Source of the DNA: Nevskia soli DSM 19509
GTDB lineage: Bacteria > Pseudomonadota > Gammaproteobacteria > Nevskiales > Nevskiaceae
Reading direction: 5' to 3'
Assembly (NCBI RefSeq): GCF_000711955.1
Contig: NZ_JONR01000025.1
Span: 1 to 64,000 of the forward strand
DNA length: 64,000 nucleotides
A program made the translations under genes and the position numbers. Every line of letters begins with the position of its first letter. Positions within the stretch are counted from its first letter, which is position 1. Shown piece after piece: positions 17,374 to 26,206 of the stretch. A model generated the notes under the pieces. That model searched no databases. It saw only the letters and a program-made list of their open reading frames with translations, and was not told where the DNA came from.

Positions 17374-20004
17374 TCAGAACTGGTACTTGATGAACGCCTG
17401 CGCGAAATCACGATCCGACAAGGTGTTGTAAGCACCCCCGCCCCAGTACCAGGCATACCCCAGGCTGAGCGACAGCGCCTGCTTGTAGCGGAACTCGTAG
17501 ACCATGTTGACCAGCTTGCGCCCCTTGACGAAGTTGCCGGCGGGGCCGGGCGAGATGCCGCCCACGTCCTGTGAGAACAGGATGAAGGGCTTGAGCGTGA
17601 CGTTGGGCACGATCTGCTCGTAGCTGAGCAGGCCGATGACGCGATATCCCCAGGAGAACGCTCGTGGATAGCCGGCGTGATCCTGCTGATGCGGATTGAA
17701 GCGTACGCCGTCCGGACCATACGAGCAGTCCGGGATGTTGGAGCAGCCCATGCGCGAACCATCCGAACCGGAACCGTCGGCGCCGGCGGTGGGCGCCGAT
17801 GTCGAATTCGGCCCCTCCAGCACCAGCCGGTCGTAGGAAGGTAGGAACGGCACATATTCCGCGCCCAGCTCGTAGACCAGGATGATCTGGTCGGCGCCGA
17901 TCGGATTGTCGGTGGCGCCGAGCACCTTGGTGGCGCCCAGGTTGAACTGGAAGTCCTGCATCCGCTCGTAGCCCTGGATGTAGCAGGGACTGCTTTTGTC
18001 GTAGGCGTAGTACGGATGCTGGAAGGTGTTGAAGCCGTACTGCGCATCTTCTGCGGTTCCCGGCTTTGGGTAGCAGGGCGTGTTGTTTCCCACCACGCCG
18101 CCGCGGTACGGGACGATGAAGTTGGGGAAATAGCGCTGCGAGCCGGTGGCGTGGCCGACCACGAGGTTGAAGGTATCGTTGGTGTATGGCCGGCCGCTGC
18201 TGTTCACCGCGTCGCTCTGGCCGTAGGTCATGGTCTGGCCGTCCGGCCCCAGGCCGATGCCGCCGACGCCGAGCGCGCCCAGCAGCCCGGTGCCCTCGCA
18301 GTTGGTGCCGGGCTGGCCGCAGCGCGTCCCCTGGGCGCCGAGCGCGGCGAAGGCCAGGTCATGCGCATCCACCTGCATCGGCTTGTTCGGGCGGTACGCC
18401 ACCTCGCCTTGGATGGAATAGCTGCCGACCGTGGTGTTGAAGCTGGCACCGATCAGATGGATGTCTTCCGGGTACTCCAGCATGAAGCGCACGCTCTGCA
18501 CATTGAGCGCGCTGGAAGTCGCCTTGCGCGGATCGCCGGAAGAGAACAGCGGGAAGTTCGGGCAATCCAGCATCAGCGAGCTTATATCGGTGGCGTTGTT
18601 GCCGCGGGCATTGCCCTCGGCGCGGCCGCAGCTCGGATAGCCGGAGAACAGGCTCGCGTACGGCAGGCGCGAGTGATAATTCTCGTAGTACAGCGAGACG
18701 TCGGTGCCGTTGTTGAGGTTCTCGAAGTAGTAATCGAGCTTGACGCCATATTGCCCTGAAGTGCGCGGCTCCAGGTCCGGCACGCGGTTGATGGTGATGC
18801 AGGTCGGCGTCAGGCCGGTGAGGATGTTGTCGCCCAGCTTGCCCAGGCAATCGGGATCCTCCGCCGCCTGGCCGAAGCTGGCGTTGAGCGTCTTGCCGGT
18901 ATTGTTGGTGCCGACATTGATGTCGGAAAAATAAGTCCCGGGCGTCGGCGCCTCGATCGGCTTCCACTCCAGCTGGTAGAACGCCTCGGCGGTGAAATTC
19001 TCGAAGGGGCTGAAGCCCAGGTCGATCATGTTCACCGGCACGAAATCTTCCTCGACCTGGTTGCCGACACGGTAGAAGTTGTTGGCGTTGACCGGGTTGG
19101 CCGAGTTGATGCTGTTCAACACCAGTGTCGTGCTCTCGCCCCAGTTCACCAGCTGGCGGCCGATCTTGAAGGTCAGGTCATGGTCCGCCCACAACGGCAG
19201 CTTGCCGAAGAAGTAGGTATCCAGGTATTGCAGGTTGGTGCCGGCCTGCGCCAGCACCTCGCCGTCGGTGCGCTTGCTGCGCACCACCCCGCCCTTGCCA
19301 TAAAACCTGCCGCACACCGCGCTCGGATTCGGTACCAGCGAAGGCAGGCCGGCCCCATTGAGAATCGGATCGACCAGGTTGGTGATGGGCTGCAGCAGAT
19401 TGCTCAAAGGGCCGGCCAGGCTGGAGCAGGGGCCGCCCACCAGGCCGTTCAAGGTCGGCAGCGTAGTACCGACCCGCCCCACCTGGTTCACGTTCTGCGC
19501 CGTGATCTCGTTGGGATGCTTCTCGGTGAAATCGTTGTTGACGAAATCATAGAAATACAGGGCTCGCGCAAAAATGCCGAAGTTGCCGTAGGTCAGCGTG
19601 AGGTCCGAAGTCACCTTGGCCGGCGCCTGGAAGAATTCACCTTTGTGGCCATAGTTCAGGTCGCCCCGATCGCCGTTGGCGCCAAACGATCCCGGCGCCG
19701 CCGTCAGGTGCGCCGCAGGAAAGGTCTGCGTGCGGAACAGGCCCTGGCAACTCTGGTAGGGAAAAGTGCATACATCGGGATTGAGGTCGCCCTTGGAGAT
19801 CAGGTGCTCGCTCGGATTCTGCATGCGGATGCCGACGCCGGCGGTGAGCGTGGTGTTGAGTACCCCGTTCACCTTGTCATGGACGAACAGCGGCTCGAAG
19901 CTGAAGTCGAGCGCCCAGGCTCGGGGTGTGCATAGGGCCACGCACAGCAGGCCCATTGCCACGCCCCAACGGACAGCACCCACGCCCAGTGTTCCGGATC
20001 GCAT
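17374..20004 (-). CDS. DUF1302 family outer-membrane protein
   Basis: An 876-residue protein with a signal peptide ending near AWALDF and the DUF1302 pattern: a beta-rich sequence opening with LNTTLTAGVGIRMQNPSEHL, many Tyr/Phe-alternating strands and a terminal aromatic strand (FAQAFIKYQF), consistent with a large outer-membrane barrel. DUF1302 proteins are common in betaproteobacterial and gammaproteobacterial degraders and often accompany lipid, sterol or aromatic catabolism genes; the transported compound is unknown. The neighbouring dienoyl-CoA isomerase fits a hydrophobic-substrate role, by inference. It starts with ATG at 20004. Confidence 0.8.
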   Translation of the reverse strand: MRSGTLGVGAVRWGVAMGLLCVALCTPRAWALDFSFEPLFVHDKVNGVLNTTLTAGVGIRMQNPSEHLISKGDLNPDVCTFPYQSCQGLFRTQTFPAAHLTAAPGSFGANGDRGDLNYGHKGEFFQAPAKVTSDLTLTYGNFGIFARALYFYDFVNNDFTEKHPNEITAQNVNQVGRVGTTLPTLNGLVGGPCSSLAGPLSNLLQPITNLVDPILNGAGLPSLVPNPSAVCGRFYGKGGVVRSKRTDGEVLAQAGTNLQYLDTYFFGKLPLWADHDLTFKIGRQLVNWGESTTLVLNSINSANPVNANNFYRVGNQVEEDFVPVNMIDLGFSPFENFTAEAFYQLEWKPIEAPTPGTYFSDINVGTNNTGKTLNASFGQAAEDPDCLGKLGDNILTGLTPTCITINRVPDLEPRTSGQYGVKLDYYFENLNNGTDVSLYYENYHSRLPYASLFSGYPSCGRAEGNARGNNATDISSLMLDCPNFPLFSSGDPRKATSSALNVQSVRFMLEYPEDIHLIGASFNTTVGSYSIQGEVAYRPNKPMQVDAHDLAFAALGAQGTRCGQPGTNCEGTGLLGALGVGGIGLGPDGQTMTYGQSDAVNSSGRPYTNDTFNLVVGHATGSQRYFPNFIVPYRGGVVGNNTPCYPKPGTAEDAQYGFNTFQHPYYAYDKSSPCYIQGYERMQDFQFNLGATKVLGATDNPIGADQIILVYELGAEYVPFLPSYDRLVLEGPNSTSAPTAGADGSGSDGSRMGCSNIPDCSYGPDGVRFNPHQQDHAGYPRAFSWGYRVIGLLSYEQIVPNVTLKPFILFSQDVGGISPGPAGNFVKGRKLVNMVYEFRYKQALSLSLGYAWYWGGGAYNTLSDRDFAQAFIKYQF

Positions 20005-20141
20005 GGTTCAGCCTCCCCCTCGCGCGGCGGGTCATCCCGCCGCTTTGTTTTATCCGCCGATGCAACAATCAGGTAACTTGAATTACCGACATCAATACGG
20101 TTAATTTTTCAACACAATACAGGGGGTTTTGGCCAGCGTCA

Positions 20142-20160
20142 CCCCCCGTATGGCGGGGGG
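20142..20160 (-). terminator. GC-rich hairpin after the LpqC-like esterase gene
   Basis: A 7-bp pure G:C stem (CCCCCCG/CGGGGGG) with a TATGG loop lies 7 bases past the stop of the gene at 20167-21192. No T-run follows on the minus strand, so a classical intrinsic terminator is not proven. Confidence 0.4.
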
Positions 20161-20166
20161 CCGGGA

Positions 20167-21192
20167 TCAACGATCCGCTGGCGCTACAGCGGCTTGCGGC
20201 TTTGCGCCATGCCGCGGATGGGCGGCGAAGAAGCTCCAGATTTCGGTGGTGTCGTCGAAAGACCGGCTCATCGGACCGGCGACGGATTCCTTCAAGCCGT
20301 CCGGCAGGCTGCCCGCCCAGTGATGGCCGAGGTCGTTCACCGTCACCGCCTGCACTTCATTGCCACCGTCGCAGTCCTTCCATGCTTCGCGCAACACCTG
20401 TGGATTGGGCTGCGCCGTCTGCGCCTCGCCGGTGCAATGCAGATCCCGCACCCAGCCGGCCGTGTTGGCAGCCACCGGCGGCTGGTCCGGCCGGTCGCCC
20501 CAGGGGGTTATGCCTTTGCCGCCTTCGTACGGCACGACCGGATCGCGCCGGCCATAAACCAGCAGGACGGAAAGCGGATTGCGCGGCGCCACGTTCTGCG
20601 CGCGCAGGCTGCCCACCGCGGCAATCGCGGCGAAGCGCTCGCTCAGTTCCACGCCCAGGCGCTGCACCATGCCGCCGCCGCTGGAAAAGCCGGTGGCATA
20701 GACGCGATTCGGATCGATGGTATAGCGCTTGGCCAGTTCGTCGAGCACGGCGCGGGTATAGGCGACATCGTCGTTCTTCAGGATGCTGTCCTGCTGCACG
20801 CCCGGATCGCCGCTGTTCCAGATGCGGGGATTCAACTTGAAGTTGACCGGAAACCACAGCCGCGGCGGTCGCGCCTCCAGGCCGACCAGGATGAAGCCGT
20901 TCAGATCCGAAGCTTCGATCCAGCGGTACATGGCGAGGGTCTCGAGCGCATCGCCGCCCGCCCCGTGCAACACCAGCACCAACGGCCACGGCGCCGCCCG
21001 GCTGCCGCTGGGAAAATGCACGAAGTAATTGCGGCCGGTGTCCTGCACCTCGATGAAGGAGCGCTGCGCAATCGGTGTTTCGACGCGACGGTCATCGCTC
21101 CAGGCAATGCCGGTGCTGGACAAGACGGCATATAACGAGCCCCCCAGCAGGGCGCGACGCATTCCGTTCAACATGCCACGCGATCTGCCCAT
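20167..21192 (-). CDS. LpqC-like secreted alpha/beta-hydrolase (feruloyl esterase / PHB depolymerase family)
   Basis: A 341-residue esterase with a hydrophobic N-terminal export signal. Family 1 polyhydroxybutyrate depolymerase / CE1 features are visible: LVLVLHGAGGDALE (oxyanion region), nucleophile elbow ATGFSSGGGMVQ, acid region YGRRDPVVPY, and a C-terminal GHHWAG histidine. It probably hydrolyses an extracellular or periplasmic ester. Its ATG at 21192 overlaps the hutG stop by one base (TGATG), so it is translated with the hut operon although it has no known role in histidine breakdown. MLNG six residues later is a possible alternative start. Confidence 0.8.
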   Translation of the reverse strand: MGRSRGMLNGMRRALLGGSLYAVLSSTGIAWSDDRRVETPIAQRSFIEVQDTGRNYFVHFPSGSRAAPWPLVLVLHGAGGDALETLAMYRWIEASDLNGFILVGLEARPPRLWFPVNFKLNPRIWNSGDPGVQQDSILKNDDVAYTRAVLDELAKRYTIDPNRVYATGFSSGGGMVQRLGVELSERFAAIAAVGSLRAQNVAPRNPLSVLLVYGRRDPVVPYEGGKGITPWGDRPDQPPVAANTAGWVRDLHCTGEAQTAQPNPQVLREAWKDCDGGNEVQAVTVNDLGHHWAGSLPDGLKESVAGPMSRSFDDTTEIWSFFAAHPRHGAKPQAAVAPADR

Positions 21193-21998
21193 CACGCACC
21201 CCCACGCCAGGCCAGCAGGCTTTCCACCAGTCGCCGCAACACGTCCACCAGGGCCCGCGCACGCTGCGGTTCCCAGGCAAAAGGCGCGGCCTCGTCCATG
21301 TAGCAGGATTGTCCCATTTCCAGCTGCAGGGCCTGCACGCCTTCAGCCGGGTTCCCATAGTGGCGCGTGATGTAGCCGCCTTTGAAACGCCCATTGCAGA
21401 TCGCACTCAAACCACCGGCTGATTGCAATACATTCATGGCCGCAGCTTGCAAAGCAGGATCACAACTCGCGCCCGCCGCGGTGCCGAGGTTGAGGTCCGG
21501 CAGGCGCCCGTCGAAGAAACGCGGCACCTGCGAACGGATCGAATGCCCATCGAGCAGGATGGCATAGCCATGCCGGGCCTTGATCTGCGCCAGCGTCGCG
21601 GCCAGGGTCTGGTGATACGGCGTCCAGTAACGCTCGCGGCGCAGCGTGATCTGCTCCGCGTCCGGCGCCTGGCCAGGGAGGTACAGATCCTCGTTGGCGA
21701 AACTGCGCGTCGGGCAAAGCTCGGTATTGTCCGCGCCCGGATACAGCGCCGCGTCGCCGGGATCGCGGTTGAGATCGGCGACATAGCGCGAGTGCGTGGC
21801 CACCATCAGGCCCGCGCCCAGCTGCAGCGCGAACTGGTACAGCAGGTGCACATGCCAGTCCGTATCCGGCACCGTCTGCGCGATCATGCTCATGCCCTGC
21901 CGCAGTTGCGGCGGGACGTAGGTGCCGGCGTGCGGCACATTGATCAGCAGCGGCGTACTGCCGGGCACCAGGGTGAAGAGTCGGTCGTTCGGATTCAT
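21192..21998 (-). CDS. hutG: N-formylglutamate deformylase
   Basis: HutG hydrolyses N-formylglutamate to glutamate and formate, the last step of the five-step hut pathway. The 268-residue product carries INVPHAGTYVP near the N-terminus, DTDWHVHLLY, SRYVADLNRDP and LLDGHSIRS, all typical of the FGase family. The ATG at 21998 overlaps the hutI stop by four bases; the longer ORF running back into hutI is a shadow. Confidence 0.93.
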   Translation of the reverse strand: MNPNDRLFTLVPGSTPLLINVPHAGTYVPPQLRQGMSMIAQTVPDTDWHVHLLYQFALQLGAGLMVATHSRYVADLNRDPGDAALYPGADNTELCPTRSFANEDLYLPGQAPDAEQITLRRERYWTPYHQTLAATLAQIKARHGYAILLDGHSIRSQVPRFFDGRLPDLNLGTAAGASCDPALQAAAMNVLQSAGGLSAICNGRFKGGYITRHYGNPAEGVQALQLEMGQSCYMDEAAPFAWEPQRARALVDVLRRLVESLLAWRGGA

Positions 21999-23224
21999 GC
22001 GGACACCGGGGCAACGGTCCCGGCATAGTAACGGCCGACGCAGGGATTTGCGCCGAAGGCGTAAGCCAGCTCCGCCGGGCGTTCGATCTCCCACAGCGCC
22101 AGATCGGCGCGCAAACCCGGCGCGATGCGCCCGGCTTCCCGCTGCAAGCCCAGCGCCCGCGCGGCATGGCGCGTCACCCCGGCCAGGGCTTCGGCCGGCG
22201 TCAGCCGGAACAGGGTGCAAGCCAGGTTGAGCATCAATAGCAGCGAGGTGCAGGGCGAGGTGCCCGGATTGCAGTCCGTGGCCAGCGCCATCGGCACGTC
22301 CCGCTCGCGCAAGGCTGCGATCGGCGGCAGCTTCGTTTCGCGCAGGAAGTAATAGGCACCGGGGAGCAGCACCGCCGTCGTGCCGGCCCGCGCCATCGCC
22401 TCGACCGATGCCCGCGAGCTGTATTCCAGGTGATCGGCCGACAGCGCCCCATGCTGCGCCGCAAGGCCGGCGCCGCCGAGGTCGGACAGCTGGTCGGCAT
22501 GCAGCTTCACCGGCAGGCCCAGCGCGCGCGCCTTGTCGAATAAGCGTGTGGTCTGTTCGGGTGTGAAGCCGATGCCTTCGCAGAACGCATCGACCGCATC
22601 GGCCAGGCCGGCCGCATGGATCGCGGGCAGCATCTCCTCGCACACCAGCGAGATGTAGTCGTCGGCGCGTCCCGCGTATTCCGGCGGCAGCGCATGCGCG
22701 CCGAGGAAGGTGGTTTTCACTTCCGTGGCGCAGGCCAGGCCCAGTTGCCGCGCCACGCGCAGGATGCGAGTCTCGGTCACGGTGTCGAGGCCGTAGCCCG
22801 ACTTGATCTCCACCGTGGTGACGCCTTCGGCCATCAACGCGGCAAGACGCCGGCTGCTCTGCCGCAGCAGTTCCTGCTCGCTCGCCGCGCGCGTCGCCCG
22901 CACGGTGGAGACGATGCCGCCCCCGGCCCTGGCAATCTCTTCATAGCTGACGCCCTGCAGGCGCTGTTCGAACTCGCCGGCACGGCTGCCGGCATAGACC
23001 AGGTGGGTGTGGCAGTCGATCAGCCCCGGCGTCAGCCAGCCGCCGCGACAATCGTGCTCGATGCGCGCGCACCAACCGCCCGGAAGTTCGGCACGCCGCC
23101 CAACCCAGGCGATGCGTCCGTCCAGTGCAGCCACCGCGCCATCCTCGATGATGCCGTAGCCGTCACCGCCGGCATTCATGGTCGCCAGACGGGCATTGAG
23201 CCAGATCGCGTCCCAGTGATTCAC
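21995..23224 (-). CDS. hutI: Imidazolonepropionase
   Basis: HutI opens the imidazolone ring to give N-formimino-L-glutamate. The 409-residue amidohydrolase has the metal motif DCHTHLVYAG, the substrate loop GGGIVSTVRATR, KTTFLGAHALPPEY and a late CTSLLL segment after ATDCNPGTSP. The start codon is GTG at 23224, which gives the usual N-terminus (WLNARLATM). It sits between hutF and hutG, overlapping hutG by four bases. Confidence 0.95.
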   Translation of the reverse strand: MNHWDAIWLNARLATMNAGGDGYGIIEDGAVAALDGRIAWVGRRAELPGGWCARIEHDCRGGWLTPGLIDCHTHLVYAGSRAGEFEQRLQGVSYEEIARAGGGIVSTVRATRAASEQELLRQSSRRLAALMAEGVTTVEIKSGYGLDTVTETRILRVARQLGLACATEVKTTFLGAHALPPEYAGRADDYISLVCEEMLPAIHAAGLADAVDAFCEGIGFTPEQTTRLFDKARALGLPVKLHADQLSDLGGAGLAAQHGALSADHLEYSSRASVEAMARAGTTAVLLPGAYYFLRETKLPPIAALRERDVPMALATDCNPGTSPCTSLLLMLNLACTLFRLTPAEALAGVTRHAARALGLQREAGRIAPGLRADLALWEIERPAELAYAFGANPCVGRYYAGTVAPVSA

Positions 23225-23243
23225 GTAGAAGGCCTGTTAACGC

Positions 23244-24620
23244 TCAGTTTAGAAGGCGCTTCATCACGGCGCGATAACGCTTCAGGCTGGCTTCACCCTG
23301 CGCATGCACGCCGTCACGCACCTGCCACTGTCCCGCCACCATCACATCGCGCACCGGTGCCCGCACCGGCCCGAAGATGGCCGCATCGAGCAGGCCATCG
23401 CCGCTCTGCTCCGCCAGCGCCGGATCGTCTCCATTGAGCACCACCCAGTCGGCTCGGAAGCCCTCGGCCAGCTGGCCGATGTTCTGCCCCAGCGCCTGCG
23501 CGCCGCCGGCACAGGTACCGCGATAGAGCTGGCCGCCGAGCGAGTCGCCTATGGCCAGGGCGAGCACGTTGCGCCGTTCCAGCTTGAGGCGCTGGCCGTA
23601 TTCGAACAGGCGCAGCTCCAGGAAAGGATCGACCGCCGCATGGCTGTCGCCGCCGATGCCGATCTTGCCGCTGGCGCGCAGGTACGAAGCCGCATTGAAG
23701 AAGCCATCGCCGAGGTCGCCCTCGGTGGTCGGGCACAGGCCGGCCACCGCGCCGGAGCGCGCCAGCCCCTTGGTCTCGTTGGCGTCCATGTGCGTGGCAT
23801 GCACCACGCACCAGCGCGCATCGAGTTGCATCTGGTCCAGCAGCCAGGCTACCGGGCGCGTGCCGCTCCAGCTGAGGCAGTCGTCCACCTCCTTCTGCTG
23901 CTCGGCGGCATGGATATGGATCGGCGCACGTGCATCGATGCGCTCCATCGCCGCCACCACCGCCTTCAGTTCTTCCGGCGTCACCGCGCGCAGGGAATGC
24001 GGCGCGACGCCGATGCGCTGTGAGGGATCGGCCTGTACGGTCTTGGCCAGCGATTCCAGGATGCGGCCGAAGCCGTCGAGCGAGTTGATGAAGCGCCGCT
24101 GCCCCGGGGTCGGCTCGACGCCGCCGAAATTGCCGTGCGCATAGAACACCGGCAGCAGGGTCAGGGCCATGCCGCTGTGGCGCGCCGCCGCCGCGATGCG
24201 CTCGCCGACCTCGGCAAGGTTGGCGTAGGGCTGGCCTTTCGGATCGTGATGCAGGTAGTGAAACTCCGCCGCCGTCGTATAGCCGGCGCGCAGCATCTCG
24301 ATATAGAGCTGCGTCGCGATGACTTCGACGTCGTCCGGCGTCAGGTTCTCGAGGAAGCCGTACATCAGCTTGCGCCAGGACCAGAAGCTGTCGCCCTGCG
24401 GGCCGCCCTTCTCCGTCAGGCCGGCCATGGCGCGCTGGAAGGCGTGCGAATGCAGATTCGGCATGCCGGGAATCACCGGCCCGCGCAGGCGCTCGGCATC
24501 ACCGGCCGCCGCGCGCGGTGTGGCCCTGGCGATCAGGCCGTCGGGCCCCACTTCGAACAGGACATCGCGGGCCCAGCCCGCGGGCAGCATTGCGGCTTCT
24601 GCGAAATAGCTTTTTGTCAT
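23244..24620 (-). CDS. hutF: Formimidoylglutamate deiminase
   Basis: HutF deiminates N-formimino-L-glutamate to N-formylglutamate and ammonia, which commits this organism to the hutF-hutG branch instead of direct formamide release. The 458-residue amidohydrolase carries PNLHSHAFQRAMAGL, the zinc-site sequence HIHAAEQQKEVDDC, HATHMDANE and GGDSHAAVDP. It starts with ATG at 24620, 44 bases downstream of the hutH stop. Confidence 0.94.
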   Translation of the reverse strand: MTKSYFAEAAMLPAGWARDVLFEVGPDGLIARATPRAAAGDAERLRGPVIPGMPNLHSHAFQRAMAGLTEKGGPQGDSFWSWRKLMYGFLENLTPDDVEVIATQLYIEMLRAGYTTAAEFHYLHHDPKGQPYANLAEVGERIAAAARHSGMALTLLPVFYAHGNFGGVEPTPGQRRFINSLDGFGRILESLAKTVQADPSQRIGVAPHSLRAVTPEELKAVVAAMERIDARAPIHIHAAEQQKEVDDCLSWSGTRPVAWLLDQMQLDARWCVVHATHMDANETKGLARSGAVAGLCPTTEGDLGDGFFNAASYLRASGKIGIGGDSHAAVDPFLELRLFEYGQRLKLERRNVLALAIGDSLGGQLYRGTCAGGAQALGQNIGQLAEGFRADWVVLNGDDPALAEQSGDGLLDAAIFGPVRAPVRDVMVAGQWQVRDGVHAQGEASLKRYRAVMKRLLN

Positions 24621-24664
24621 TGTTGTAGTCCTCTCCTCCAGCGGATCAGGCGTTCGCGCGGGGC

Positions 24665-26206
24665 TCAGGCGAACGACGGCAGTATGCTCCCGACCATTCC
24701 GGTCAGCTTGCCCTCTCCGAGGAACCGTGTCACGGCCTCGATGTCCGGCGCGAAGTAACGATCCTCGGCGTAGAACGGCACGCGCCCGCGCACCAGCGCC
24801 TGCACGTCGAGCAGCACGGGGGAGGTTTCCAGCGGGGCGTGGAAATCGATACCCTGCGCCGCCGCCAGCAGCTCGATGCCGACGATGCAGCGCGTATTCG
24901 CCGCCATCTCCAGCAGGCGCCGCGCGGCGAAGGTGGCCATGCTGACATGGTCCTCCTGGTTGGCCGAGGTCGGCAGGCTGTCGACGCTGGCCGGATGTGC
25001 CAGCGACTTGTTCTCCGAAGCCAGCGCCGCCGCGGTAACGTGCGCCATCATGAAGCCTGAATTGAGCCCCGGCTCCCTCACCAGGAACGGCGGCAGACCG
25101 GACAGGGTGGCGTCGATCAGCAGCGCGATGCGCCGCTCGGACAGCGCGCCGATCTCGGCGATGGCCAGCGCCAGCGTGTCGGCCGCCAGGGCCACCGGCT
25201 CGGCGTGGAAGTTGCCGCCGGACAGCACTTCCCCGGTGTCGGTGAACACCAGCGGGTTGTCGGTCACCGCGTTGGCCTCGATGGTCAGCGTCGCGGCGAC
25301 GTTGCGGATCAGGTCCAGGCAGGCGCCCATCACCTGCGGCTGGCAGCGCAGGCTGTAGGGATCCTGCACGCGGTCGTCGTTGACCAGGTGCGAGCGGCGG
25401 ATCTCGCTGCCGCTGAGCAGCTTGCGGTACTTCGCCGCCACGTCGATCTGCCCCGGCTGGCCGCGCACCTCGTGAATCCGTGGATCGAAAGGTGCATCGC
25501 TGCCGCGCGCCGCGTCGACCGACAGCGCGCCGGCCACCACCGCCGCCGCGAACAGATCCTCGGCCTCGAACAGTCCGCGCAACGCCAAAGCGGTGGAAAC
25601 CTGGGTACCGTTGAGCAGGGCCAGGCCTTCCTTCGCCGCCAGCGTCAGCGGCTGCAGGCCGGCACCGGCCAGGCCTTCGCGCGCCGGCATCAGCTTGCCG
25701 CCGACACGAACCTCACCCTCGCCCATCAGCGCCAGCGTCATATGCGCCAGCGGCGCCAGGTCACCGGAAGCACCGACCGAACCCTTGGACGGAATGCAGG
25801 GATACACCCCGGCGTTATACAGGGCCAGCAGGGCCTCGATCACCGACGGCCGCACGCCGGAGTAGCCGCGCGCCAGGCTGGCCGCCTTCAGCGCCAGGAT
25901 CAGTCCCACCGTGGCGTCGTCGAGCAGAGCGCCAATACCCACCGCGTGCGAACGCACCAGGTTGGCCTGCAGTTGTTCCAGCTGCGAATCCGGTATATGC
26001 GTCTTGGCCAGCTTGCCGAAGCCGGTATTGATGCCGTAGGCCGGCGCACCTTGAGCCACCACCGAATGCACCGTGGCGGCGGAAGCGAGAATCGCCGCGT
26101 CGGCGGCAGGATCGATCGTCAGCTTCAGACCACCTGCGGCGATGTGACGAATTTCAGACAGGCTCAACCGGCCGGGTTTGATCTGCATGGAATCGTTCTT
26201 AGTCAT
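24665..26206 (-). CDS. hutH: Histidine ammonia-lyase
   Basis: HutH removes ammonia from histidine to form urocanate. The MIO prosthetic-group triad Ala-Ser-Gly lies in GSVGASGDLAPLAHM near residues 145-160, and the downstream family blocks QDPYSLRCQPQVMGA and FHAEPVALAAD are intact. It has 513 residues, the usual length. The ATG at 26206 overlaps the hutU stop by eight bases, showing operon coupling. Confidence 0.96.
   Translation of the reverse strand: MTKNDSMQIKPGRLSLSEIRHIAAGGLKLTIDPAADAAILASAATVHSVVAQGAPAYGINTGFGKLAKTHIPDSQLEQLQANLVRSHAVGIGALLDDATVGLILALKAASLARGYSGVRPSVIEALLALYNAGVYPCIPSKGSVGASGDLAPLAHMTLALMGEGEVRVGGKLMPAREGLAGAGLQPLTLAAKEGLALLNGTQVSTALALRGLFEAEDLFAAAVVAGALSVDAARGSDAPFDPRIHEVRGQPGQIDVAAKYRKLLSGSEIRRSHLVNDDRVQDPYSLRCQPQVMGACLDLIRNVAATLTIEANAVTDNPLVFTDTGEVLSGGNFHAEPVALAADTLALAIAEIGALSERRIALLIDATLSGLPPFLVREPGLNSGFMMAHVTAAALASENKSLAHPASVDSLPTSANQEDHVSMATFAARRLLEMAANTRCIVGIELLAAAQGIDFHAPLETSPVLLDVQALVRGRVPFYAEDRYFAPDIEAVTRFLGEGKLTGMVGSILPSFA

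Noticed and set aside
22000..22643. N-terminal extension of hutG into hutI
   Set aside because: The extra 215 residues are a frame shadow of hutI. The ATG at 21998 overlaps the hutI stop by four bases and gives the normal HutG N-terminus.
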